Positions 46,442-57,496 of a DNA stretch of 64,000 nucleotides are shown here, piece by piece. Each line of letters opens with the position of its first letter. Within the stretch, counting starts at the first letter, position 1. Below the pieces are notes generated by a model. That model had not been told where the DNA came from and made no database searches. It saw only the letters and a list, made by a program, of their open reading frames with translations. This DNA comes from Zarea fungicola (taxonomy: Eukaryota > Ascomycota > Sordariomycetes > Hypocreales > Cordycipitaceae): positions 1-64,000 of the forward strand of contig FWCC01000132.1 in NCBI GenBank assembly GCA_900169235.1, written 5' to 3'. Position numbers and translations under genes: made by a program.

Positions 46442-48721
46442 TCATGAACTAACCCCAAATCCATCTTCATTCCAATTACCATCTTCTGATGCTCCTCCTC
46501 TGGCTGCTGCCCCGGCCGCCGCTGACGAAGCGCCTAAGCTGCTTGCGTGTTTCTCCAAGTCAGAGGCACCGAGCCAGTAGAGGCATAGAAATACTAAAAG
46601 GTGTAGTGCAACGCAATAGGCTGCAAATAGATTTCTGCTGCTGCGCGATGCCAACACCATTCGTGTAATTGAGTACACTAATCGCTCTGGTAGACTCATA
46701 CGCTGGTACGCACGTGCTGATTCCCTGCCACGAAAGGCAGCAAATGGCGAAATATTAGACTCGTACGCAGCCCGGTATCTATCCATAGCCATACCGGGAG
46801 TACCAGTGCCTCCGATCGTAACTGTTGATGGGTTTGGGTTCCCTGCATATGCTGTCGCCGAAGAAGATGTCGCTCCGGAGCGGTTGTATGTCGAAACGTA
46901 TCGTGTCTTCTCGTACAGGTTGAGATTATCTTTTTGCAATGCTGCCACTTCTTGCCGCAGTTGTTGCACGGTCCTGTGGCTCTCGGACACATCCAGCTCC
47001 AGCTGTGCGTTCTTTTGCTTGAAGCGATCTCGTTGAGCTGTCACCATGGGTAGGATGCCAGACCCTCCACCTACTGGCTCTCGTTCACCGCCGCCGCCGC
47101 GAGGATCTATACCAGAGATGATGGATGATGTTGGCGATATTCTGCCACCCCGTCGAGTTTGTGCTCGCGTGACGTAGGTTCCTGCTACAGATGCTCCCGA
47201 TGGGAAAGCGTTTGCCCCTTCAGATTGTATCTGCTCCAGGTCTCTTTCAAGCCTTTCATTAAGATTTTGTGATTTTTCCAGCTCTGCGTTCGTCTTTGAC
47301 ATATCCTCCTGCATAGCTTCCAGCCTTGTCTGAAGATCTTGGTGTGAAACTCTCAGCACAGTAAGCTCATCACCAAGCTTCTTGTTACGACCGAGTAGCA
47401 ACTTTTCTAGGCTGTTGCTGGCCTTCGGCTCGCCCTCTTTCGTGGCTGGCAGATCCTCGTCATCGTCTCCAGTAGAAAACTCAATGCTCTTGAGTACTTC
47501 CAGTTCTTGCTTCACTTCATCGTAATCGCTCCATTTCTGCACCTTAGACTTGAGCAACTCCCTTTCTTCTTTAACCAGACTCAATTCTCTCTCTGTTGAT
47601 CGAACCTTTGAATCTAGCTCCCTTTTCAGTCTCTCCTTCTCCAATCTAGTACTGTCGAGTCTTCGGATAAGAGACGAATTTTCTGCTCGTATTCTCATAT
47701 AATTTGGGTCATCGTCCAAAGATGCCTTGGGCTTCGAGGAAGCAATAGATTTAGCTTCCGCCAGTTCCAGACGCATCTGCTCATTCCGAGATTCGACATC
47801 TGACAGACGTGCACTGGTGCGTTCCAGGTCAGAATGAAGCATTTCTAGTTCGGCTCTCGAGGCCTGGTTGCGTATGCCCTCTTGATCGTCGCCGGCTTTG
47901 CCCAGACGTTGGTTTGTTTCATACGTCGCTTTGAGCTCGTTCAGTAGTCGCTCCTGGTTCTCAACTTTTTCTTCCAGACTCTTTTCTTTTGCCTCCCAGT
48001 TATCTTTCCGCTCGCCTAGTACCGCATTCCACGACGATTCAACATCCCTGACCTTTGTATCCAGATTATCTTCCAAGTCTTTCCGGGCTGCGCGTTCGGA
48101 TTGAAGCTTCGTCTCAGCCTCTTCAAGTTGTGATGTAAGCTTCGTAATACTATCTTGCAAGTGCCTGTTCTCTTCTCGAAGTTTCGGGGCGGTGTCCTCC
48201 GACACAAGCATAGCATCAACAGAGGCTTCGAGTAAGGGATACGGGTCAGGGGCCTCAGAAATTGTCGAATAGGCTTGTAGAAATGCCGAATTGACCGTTT
48301 TAGAGTGATTTGTCAGAAGATCGATAAATGTCTGGTAAGCTAAAAACAGGTCAGTTGAAATTTTTGGGTATCTCAATGTAGCTCCCTGGTACCTTTCAAT
48401 AGACCCTTGATCTCTATCAGTTTCGTGGGGTCATCTAGCTTTCGAAAGTCCTTCGTCTTTTGCGCCAAGTCTTTTCGTTGAACGGTCGAATCGCGCTGGT
48501 ACGTGACGATATCGGAAGCGGTGTTGTCGAGGCTTGATGTGAGATTTGTGAGGTCGACAGCTATGCTGCGTCAGCATAATTTACCTTTCAAATAGTAATT
48601 TCACCAATCACAAACTTCTCCATGCTGAAATGGCATGCTGGAACTTGTTGCCTGCATCCGGAACAGCCCCAGAGTCAGTCACTGCCCCGGTAGTGGCAGC
48701 TTCGCCAATAATCGATGCCAT
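46442..48721 (-). CDS. COY1: Golgi coiled-coil protein CASP (Coy1 homologue)
   Basis: Exons 48721-48616, 48560-48393 and 48339-46442 give 723 aa with phase kept. The N-terminal part resembles the CUX1/CASP common region (HAISAWR then VDLTNLTSSLDNTASDIVTYQ). Continuous coiled coil runs from about residue 120 to 480, followed by the conserved CASP C-terminal block: MDRYRAAYESNISPFAAFRG, RMSLPERLVYSITRMVLA and a single tail-anchor helix near 662-683 (LFAAYCVALHLLVFLCLYWL) with a short lumenal Ala/Gly-rich tail. CASP is a Golgi tail-anchored golgin acting in tethering and retrograde transport. It is divergently transcribed from VPS3 with only about 360 bp between the start codons. Confidence 0.92.
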
Positions 48722-49081
48722 CGTGGTGCTTCGGCAGCCTACTGATCTAGGGCCGTTTCATCCACAAATAGAAGGTCTAGGCTCAAGATGGAGACAGTCA
48801 CAGAATGCAGAGTACTCTAAGGAGTAAACGCTCACTTCTATCCGACTTGGTAGCACAATCGATGAAGGCGCTTGAAGCTCGCAGCAAGACACGTCAGTAG
48901 CGCCACAAAGGGGCTGACCTCTCCGCGCCCCACTCTAGCAATTCAAGAGCTTCTACTGCACAAACTAGCATGAACATCACTCTTCATCGATAAGCTATCC
49001 AAATCTTCCGTCAAACGAGCGGATCTGCTTGAGACGGCATACGCAGATCTTTCAAATGACTGGCTTGAAACCTCAAAAACA
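48722..49081. promoter_or_regulatory. Short bidirectional promoter between CASP and VPS3
   Basis: 360 bp between divergent start codons of two membrane-traffic genes. The VPS3 frame is open somewhat upstream of 49082, so its start may be earlier. No specific site was identified. Confidence 0.45.
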
Positions 49082-52000
49082 ATGATAGAGCAGGGAAGTA
49101 GCCAGCGCGACCTGCCAGGTATCGAGAGTGGACCGTACTTGCTGCAGCCGTTGCTCGAGGACGTGCCCCTCTCGGAGGACGGCTCGAACGGTGATATCAA
49201 AATCAATTGCATCGAATACTATGGTATATGCCATGAGATCTGTTACTTGGGCCGCGCTGATATTCAATACAGATGGAAATCTATACATCGGTACATCTGC
49301 CTCCGAACTATTACACCTGGTCAGAATTCCACCTGACCCTGCCGATGGAAATGGCAAGCCAGTGTTTATTTCAGCCTCAAGGCTGTCCCCGGCATTTTCT
49401 GACTTGGTTGGAGGGCCACGTCCCGGTGTACAGCAGATCCTCTTGCTTCCGCGTGCCGGCAAGGCTTGCATACTTTGCAACTCAACTGTCACATTTTACT
49501 CTCTGCCCGAACTCACACCAATATTCGAATCGAAACAAGTGCGTAATTGCAATTGGATTGGTGGAATTGACTTGAACGAATCTCTCATCAGCGATGACGG
49601 AGAAAATGACGCCGATACAGTTACTATTTTAATGTCACTAAAGAAGAAGATCCAAGTAGTGCGCATTGGTGAGAATCCAGTACCTATCAAAGTAAAGCTT
49701 ATAAATGTACTCCATGCAAGTAAATGCTGACAATTTTGGATGATAGAATATCGACTTTGCTGCTAGTCGGTTGTCGGTTCGCCGAGATACAATCGCTTGC
49801 GTAGCTGACTCAAGCCTATATGCCTTGTTAGACGTTGAGAAACAGCTAAAGATCCCTCTGATGAATATTTCATCATTGGAGCCTTCATCTTCTCCCGAAC
49901 CACAAACACAGCGCCCATCTGTCGATGCTGCTGGGATATCGAGAAGCGCGTCAATCTCGCAGCCTACTCGCCAACCCGTCCCTCAAAGCCATTCCCGGAG
50001 TTCCAGCTTGGGAGGAGCCATCCTTGGCAATTTAAGTCATCATCAAGACCAAGCAAAAGCAGGAGCGGCCATATCACAGACTTCCTCATCTCCAGATATT
50101 CCTGGTACGCCGAAATCTGTGTTCTTTGCTGAAAAGGCTTTACCAGAGGTTCCGTGCGAATCACCATCCCACAAGTCCGTGGAAGTCGCATTACGGCCCA
50201 CCGCATTGTGGCCACATATTGTGTCACCTACACCGGAAGAATTCTTGGTGGTGACTGGCACCAGCCCAGACGAAGTTGGCATTGGAATGTTTATAAACCT
50301 GGATGGAGATATTACTCGCCCGACCATCTCGTTCGAGAAATATCCAGAGCAAGTCGTTGTCGATGGGGGGAGCGCGAACCTAATGGCCTCACGAAGTGGC
50401 TTGCCTGGCGATGGCGACGGCTATGTTCTCGCTTCACTGGATCTTGAGAATCGAGCCGGTTCGAGATACGGCCTTGAGATCCAACGAGCAGACGCAGGGA
50501 ACGAGGCCCATCCTGAGCGATATTGGCTATTTGCTCCTGGATTCGAGGCACATTCCCCTTATGGAATCCGATCCCTGCTTGGTAGTGAGGAAATATGGTT
50601 CGAAGACATTGTCAAAAAACTCAGCGAGGAACGATTTTCGTCATTCCCAAGTCCCATGGGTGCCTCAGTATCATCCATAAAAAGCATTGATTCCCGCACT
50701 GCCGGATCTATGGAGCGTCTATCTAAAGAACAAGAGCTCTTTGATAGAAATTTTGATTCCCAGGATGACGATTCTCTTCCAGATGGTTGGGAATCCTCTC
50801 GCTTATCAGAGGGCGAAGAATTTACCCGGCGGTTGGCAAAAGTGTCTACAAGGCTCGTCACTTGGTCTGGTGATAAAATTTGGTGGGCTGTCCGCAATCC
50901 TCTCATCATTCAGCTTGAGAATGCTCTAGGAGCACTTGATGAGTCTCAACTATTACCAGATAAACTAAACAAAGAAGCTGTATTTTCTACCGTAGCACGC
51001 ATTCGAAGTCAAGAGGCCAAAACAGAATTGGAGTTTATCACATTTCGGTATATGAGACAAAAAGCCGGAATCTTGCTTCTGGGGGCTCTCCTCCTCGCCC
51101 CACCGCATGGCGAGTTTTCTGATGCAGAAGTCAGCGCGCTGGAGGAGATTTTTACTGATAGTCAACTCGATCCCAGGGTCGTATTGTCTTTGATTCCCCA
51201 GGTCAGAAATGAGATTATAGAGGGCAAGAATGGAATCTGGATATATGGGGGTGTTAGAAAGGTCACAGAGCTAATCCTCTGCAGCACCCAGTTCGAGAGC
51301 GTTGCACAGAACAGCATCGGGAACTTGGAGTCTAGAACGCTCCACTTCCTGCGCCGTTTCCTTGCGGCTTGGAGAAAGATGAAAGGTTTTGGAAGCGTAC
51401 CTGACGAAAGAGAGGTATTCAGAACAGTGGAGGCTGCATTCTTGCTTGTCCTACTCGAGCTAGATCGCCGTGCTCCTAAGGCACTGGGAAGACACAGCCC
51501 CGTCAAAATTGAGCTTCACGATTTGGTCGACAGGGGCGTCGATTGCTTTGACCGCGCCGTGGATATTCTCGAATCTCACCATCGTTTATTCATATTAAGC
51601 CGTTTATACCAAAGCCGCAAAATGGCTGGCGATGTTTTGGCGACATGGAGGCGCATTGTAGAAGGTGAGCGAGACGAAGGACAGGAGTTCCAGGACGGTG
51701 AAGTTCGTATCAAGGATTATCTTGCGAAGGTCAGCAATCAAGCTTTGGTAAAAGAATACGGCGTTTGGCTCGCACGACGAAATCCAAAACTAGGAGTCGA
51801 GATTTTTGCCGAAGATAAGGCCAAAGCAGCAAAGTTTGAACCCACTCAAGTTGTTGAGATTCTGAGATCCGAGGCACCCACGGCGGTAAAATACTTCCTT
51901 GAGCACCTTACCTTCGGTAAAGGCCACACTGATTACATAAACGAACTGATATTTTACTACTTGGATATTGTCATTGGCGATTTAGAGGCGTCAGAAACGA

Positions 52001-52737
52001 GTCGAAATGCTGTCATGACGTCATATGCTGCCTACAGGGCCGTACAAGCACCGAAGCCCACATATCACCAATTCCTGACAGCTAATACTCCTGATGATAA
52101 CGAGGTGTGGCAGAGCCGACTTCGTCTACTTCAACTTCTAGGTGGAGCGAATGAGTATAATACAACTAGCATCCGAGAGCGCATGGACGGCCTCCCTGGA
52201 GACCTACTTGTGCCGGAAATGATCATCCTGGCTGGCAGGGAAAACCACCACGAGCAAGCCCTACACCTCCTCGTACACAAACTTGGGGATTACGATTCAG
52301 CTGTCTCGTACTGTCTACGCGGCAGTACCAGCGTATTTTCTACACCTGCGGGCCTATCGCAACGACGCATCTATGCTCCCCTTCCTCCCACGACGGAAGA
52401 GCAGCAACAGCTGTTCTACGGGGTGCTGCGTGAGTTCCTCGCCATCGAAGATGCGAGTGAGCGCGTAGAGCAGACAGGTGCCTTGCTCGAGCGCTTCGGG
52501 GGGTGGTTCGATCTTGATGAGGTGTTGAGTCTCATACCTGACAGTTGGTCCGTGGATGTGGTGGCCGGATTTCTGGTGGGTGCGCTACGTCGGCTAGTGC
52601 GTGAGCGACACGAGGCCAAGGTGGCGAGCGCACTGAGCGGCGCGCAAAATCTACGGGTGACCTACGATATTATTACGAGCAGTGACATAAAGGGGCCTGC
52701 CAAGATTGATGCGGAACCGCTTATCGAGACTGCCTGA
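49082..52737 (+). CDS. VPS3: CORVET tethering-complex subunit Vps3 (TGFBRAP1-like)
   Basis: Exons 49082-49223, 49273-49691 and 49747-52737 give 1183 aa. The N-terminus carries a CNH-type beta-propeller: INCIEYYDGNLYIGTSASEL, LVRIPPDPADGNGKPVF, QQILLLPRAGKACILCNSTV, then RDTIACVADSSLYALLDVEK, interrupted by a Ser-rich loop (about 205-265). The C-terminal half is alpha-solenoid, with AVDILESHHRLFILSRLYQS and the Vps39-type motif HEQALHLLVHKLGDYDSAVSYC near 1020-1040. Vps3 joins the class C Vps core in CORVET and binds Rab5-type GTPases for endosome fusion. VPS39 is the closest alternative, but the domain order and the N-terminal sequence fit Vps3/TGFBRAP1 better. Confidence 0.85.
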
Positions 52738-54629
52738 GCACAAGGTAGTAGGTCCTTGGCAACAGGAAATTCTTTAGGCGGGCATGTAAATAGCAGGCAT
52801 GGTAACAGACATACTTTTTACACGATAATATTAAGAGAGACGCTCCACGATTTGGCTCAACATAATAAGCTTCGTTACAGCTTGTGCCTGCTTTTGCCCT
52901 CTTTTTTTCCCCTCTGTCTTTTACGTTCATTGTTTACGTAGATAGCATTTGACAATGTGGTGACGAGCTGTAGAAGCGACGCGGCCTGCCACACGTCGTG
53001 CGAGCGCTAGATGGCTTAAATGTCACCACAGTTGAGCAAAGCTGAAAGCACCAGGAGCCATATGAAAAACGCCACGATTTAATATAGAAAAGGAGGCGAA
53101 ATTGAAGCAGAGACTCTGTTGGAGAGATACATCTGGACAAGGGTACAGCGACTGTCTCTTTAGACAACAAGACATGAAGAGAAGGCTTAAATGGCGAGGC
53201 TGCAAAACTTCTGAAGTATGAATACAGACGGAAGCCTTCGCAAGTTCCAAAAACCAGTAACAAAGGCGAGGAGGAAGATTATGACAGAGTGTTGCTGAGC
53301 CAGAATTTGAAGGGTTCACCTGAGGGTTCAAACATATCCAGACTTGAAAGCCATGTTCCAGTCAGTTACCAGTATGAGGGCATGGAACATTCTCTCTATT
53401 GTTGATGTCAAGCCTTGACACTCTAATTGGTTCTTTTCGGGCACTTTTGCCGCCCGAGCACTCAAGAATGACCACGCCCAGCAAGCCACGCGACTAAACC
53501 AATAGCTGAAAAGACGAAGCGCTGTAAAGCCTTTCCCATTTTTGGACTGAATGCGATCCTTTCGAAGCAGCAAACAAAACCCTTGAGCTGAAAATGAGTA
53601 ATAAAAGGGGTCCTCATCACCTCATCACCTCATCATTAAGGCTATACGTCGACTGGGTTTGCCATGATTAGTATGAAGACGATCATTCCGCTGAGGCGGT
53701 GGCACTTATTTCGTGGCTTGTCATCGCCCACCTGACGTCTGGTTTGTGGCCCTGCATTTTGTTATTGTGCAAATATAAGAAGGCAGAAAACCTCCCACGC
53801 AGGAGATGATCATTGTCTCTTTTAGACGGATGCTTCATTTATCGATTTCTTTTTCGACAACGCAGAAGAAAGAGGAAGAAAACGATTGAGCAATGCAATG
53901 CGAGAATACTATTGGAATTGCGTGGCCTTACACAGATGCAACATCGTCAACAACGGTCCTCGGTACCTCTGGATAAGGGGCCTATCTCTCTCCCCTTTGC
54001 GTACTATCAAGATTATTTACACCAAGACGACGAATGGTGTCACAAACAAGTGTTAACAGGAAGGAGCGACGAGAGCAGCGAGTTGCTTTGAAGATGATTA
54101 TATTAACAGACAAGACTATACAAACGATAACAAGCAATATATGAAGATTTCCCGGAGCCGGTTTCCGAGTCGAGGGTCGAGAGAGATGGAAGCTGTCGAC
54201 CATTTATAAAAATTGTAAATACCCAATTAGCCGAGTTTCAAAAACGCCAACCGTCTGTTCCATCCAAAACAGCATGCAAGGAATCATCCGCCAAGGGAGG
54301 AGAAAAAACAATCGCAGGTAATAAAGAGCAGGGTATCAATCCATGACGCTCGCCTCTCCCACCAATAGGAATCAAAAAAAAATTGTCACATTATGAACAA
54401 CATTATTGAGAGTAGTTGCAGGAACAATCCTGCTTGTTCCCCATTAAAAAATGTTTCCGAATATCCGTTCATATCAAAAAAACTCGTACGCCGAGTCGCA
54501 ATGCATCTGTAAAGTCACCTTGCCGTTTTTTTTTCGGACAAGTCTGCCTTCTTAAATCATATAGTGGAAGACATGGACATGGCAAGTCATTTCATATCCG
54601 CATTTTATCATCAAAATGTGTCGCTGACT
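52738..54629. other. Convergent intergenic region, 1.9 kb
   Basis: 3' regions of VPS3 (+) and the C2H2 regulator (-). It holds a small tandem repeat, three copies of CTCATCAC (about 53613-53636). No gene was recognised. Confidence 0.45.
53613..53636 (+). repeat. Three tandem copies of an 8-bp unit
   Basis: CTCATCAC repeated three times, followed by a partial copy. A simple microsatellite-like array. Confidence 0.7.
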
Positions 54630-57496
54630 TCAGTTGGAGGTGGGTGCAGTGCTGCTGAGCATTTCCTGCACTTTCTGCATCTCCAGAACCTGTTCCTCGG
54701 TGGGGTCATCTGAGACCCAAGGTCCTTTCTCATCCTCAGTGGCGTTCAGGAAACCCTCGGCACGCTTCATTGTCTGAACATCCAAGTCTGTCACGTAGGA
54801 CTTGCCATCGGAGAGCTTGAGGCGGACCTCGCGGTCAGTTGACAGCATCAGGTCGTCTTTAGCAAGGCGACGCTTGCCATCGAAGACCGCCATGATGCGC
54901 TTCTTCATTGTCATTTGGCCCTTGTCAAACCCCCAAGATGACGGGTAGTCCTTTCGGTTCTTGCGACCTCGGCTCTTCGCAATCAGAGGAACGCCTCCGC
55001 GGGAATGAGTCATGCCGCGCGACTTGGAGACACCGTTAGCAAGCGACAACTTCTTCTTAGCTGGCGACATGTTTGGGCGGATTTCGCCGTCATCCTCCAT
55101 GTCGTCATCTTCCTCGTCCTCCTCAACAGGAGTAGCTTGTTGGGAGAGAGTAGTGGTGGGGAGGTTATTCTTCTCCAGTGTCTGGTGAACGCTGCTGTCA
55201 TTCTCCACCTCGGCGAGGCGCTGGGCGTTGATGGCTTCGGCGGGATCCTCTTGCTGCACAATACGCAGCACACAGTCATCCAGGTGCTCGTAAAAGTCCT
55301 GGGCATTGGAGAAGGTCTGCGAGCATGTGCTGCACTTGCCAGTAGCATCAGCAGGATAGCCAGCGAGCTTTTTGCCCGGGTTAACGGCAGTCGGGGCCTT
55401 CTTGCGACTGTTCGGTGGTGTCTGTTCGACCCCGTGTACGGTGGTGAGATGGCGCTTGAAGACGTCGGCACGGTTGAACGACTTTTCAGCGGCGGAACCA
55501 GATCCCGGACAGAAGCCGCAAACCATGGTCCCTTTATAATGAGTCAAGGTGTGTCGGTTCTTGTCATATTTGCGGGCAAAGCCTTTGATGTGGTACTCGC
55601 AGGTCTGGATGGGGCACTTCTCCGGGCGCTCAGTCTGATGCGTGAGCATATGCGCCTTGATGTCTTTGAAAACCTTGCCGCAATCGGGATATGTGCAGCG
55701 TTGTCGCTCTTTTGTCTCGTCACCAGAGTACTCGCCAGAGCCAGGCGAGATGAAGCCGCCAGCCATACTTGGGCGACGCCCAGTGGGATCCATGATGGGA
55801 GTGCCATAAGGGCTGTGGGAGAAGCCAGGCTGAAAGGAGCCGTTGTGGAGATATGGCGAAGAAGAGCTAGTTCGCATCATCGACGGTTGTGGCGAGGCAG
55901 CGAGAGATGGTGAGGCGGGATATTGGTGAACGGGCGGGTGGTGGAAACCAGCGTCATATGGCGAAAAAGCCATCGGGTTGGGCTGTCCAATGTCGGGGTG
56001 GATCAGAGACGGATCTGTGGCCGAGTTCATTGTGTCAGTCAAGCTAAAGAAACAAAGCACCAAAGTGCAGTCGAGGGGGCAGAGAAGCTATATGGAAACG
56101 AAACGGGATGTAATGTCGTCGAGGAACAAAGAGGAGAGAACACAGGCCAGGGAAAAGACGATGCCGTAGCTTGGGCGTTATGGACGTGGCTGGAGCCGGG
56201 AGCTTCAGAGGAGGAGGGGCCTAGATATGCGCAACGACGAGACAAGTTGTGGATGCTGCGGGTAGCTAGTGCTCCAAGATTGGCAGACATATGCACGGCC
56301 AGGTAGAAGCACTAAAATGTCTCGGTTGGATAAATGACCCGATGGTCCTCTTCCACTCGAATAAGGGTACGGGTTGGGGGCGGGGGTTTTTAAGGAATGA
56401 AGGTAAGATAGAGGTGAAGTGTGACGAGAGAAAAAGGCAAGGTGTGCGAGCGACGGAAATGATATGCAAGGTAAATCAGATCAGGCGATGAGAGCAATCA
56501 ATGAAGTACTATAGTAAGATACACCGAGACCAGCAAGCCGCAAGGCAGTTGTAGAGGCACGCTTCAGCGCGTGCAGTAGACCTACAGGGGCGCTGAGGGA
56601 ACTGTGCAGGCCTCCCAGCTACAGCGGCGCTACCGCTCTCTCTGCCCTCTCTGGCATTGGGCGCGGCTGCGTGTGGCATAGGCTTTGCTTGTGGCTGGCT
56701 GAATACCTGGCCTGGCGGGGTAAGAGGGCTCGCCGATGCACGCTAGACCGCGCGAGCACAGAGTCCGTGTGCATGCAGCACACTGCCTCGGTACCACAAT
56801 TGCGTGGAGGCATGCAGGCAACGACGCTGAAAAAATGCGCCCGAAGGATGATACAATCGGTAGAAGGGACGTGTGCTCTGACGAAAAAAAGAAACCAAAG
56901 CAAAAAAAAAAAAGCACTATTCAATGGATGGTTCAAACAAACAGAGTTCCCAGGATGTCGAACAACGCAGCCACGTACGGCGAGAACTCGATCGCGTAGG
57001 GAAAGGCAGGAAAATAAGGCAAAAAAAAAACCAACTACTCACCAACAAAGGTCTTTGGATGTGTAAAGTCAAACGTCGACAAGTCATCGACGTTTCCGCT
57101 CGAAAATGTTGGGTACTCGCCGCCAGTCATATAGTCGCCCACAATGGTTGGTTGCATCGTCGCCCATTCAGGCAGACCCATGTGGCCTCCTGTGTGCGAC
57201 TGTGGTGATCCGACCACAGAAGACGGTGCTGAAGGGGCCGAGGCTGTCGACAGGCCCGAGGATGACAGTCTCATGTCGCCATCGTCGGGGTATATGCTTG
57301 GGGATGTGCGGTTGTTGAGGGTGTAGCTAGGGACACCGTTCTCCGTGCCATACAGGGTCTGCTCGAGACCGGCCATTGTAGTTGCTAGGACACCTGAGTA
57401 GGTGTTGTAGAAAGCAACACCTTGAGAAGGCTCAGGATATCGCGACAAATCCTTTTCGTCCTGTTGCAGAAACATTGTGAAAGACTGTTCCGTCAT
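54630..57496 (-). CDS. C2H2 zinc-finger transcription factor (612 aa)
   Basis: Predicted exons 57496-57043 and 56014-54630, joined across a 1028-nt intron whose phase fits exactly. The N-terminus (MTEQSFTMFLQQDEKDLSRY) is followed by a Ser/Pro-rich activation-like region. Four Cys-based fingers lie at about 258-277 (CTYPDCGKVFKDIKAHMLTH), 285-310, 317-345 and a CCHC-like one at 379-399. An acidic run (EEDEEDDDMEDDG) and a basic region (KSRGRKNRKDY) are probable regulatory and nuclear-localisation segments. It is a nuclear DNA-binding regulator. The target genes are unknown and I do not assign a symbol. An alternative start at 56030 (MNSATDPSL) would give a 466-aa form lacking exon 1. If exon 1 proves separate, that form is the gene. 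Confidence 0.75.
56015..57042 (-). other. Unusually long 1028-nt intron of the C2H2 gene
   Basis: GTGAGT donor after 57043 and CCACAG acceptor before 56014. Splicing joins FV to DPSLIHPDIG in phase. A poly-T/A tract (57021-57030) lies near the donor. The intron is about fifteen times longer than most here and contains an internal ATG-proximal promoter candidate for the shorter form. Confidence 0.55.
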
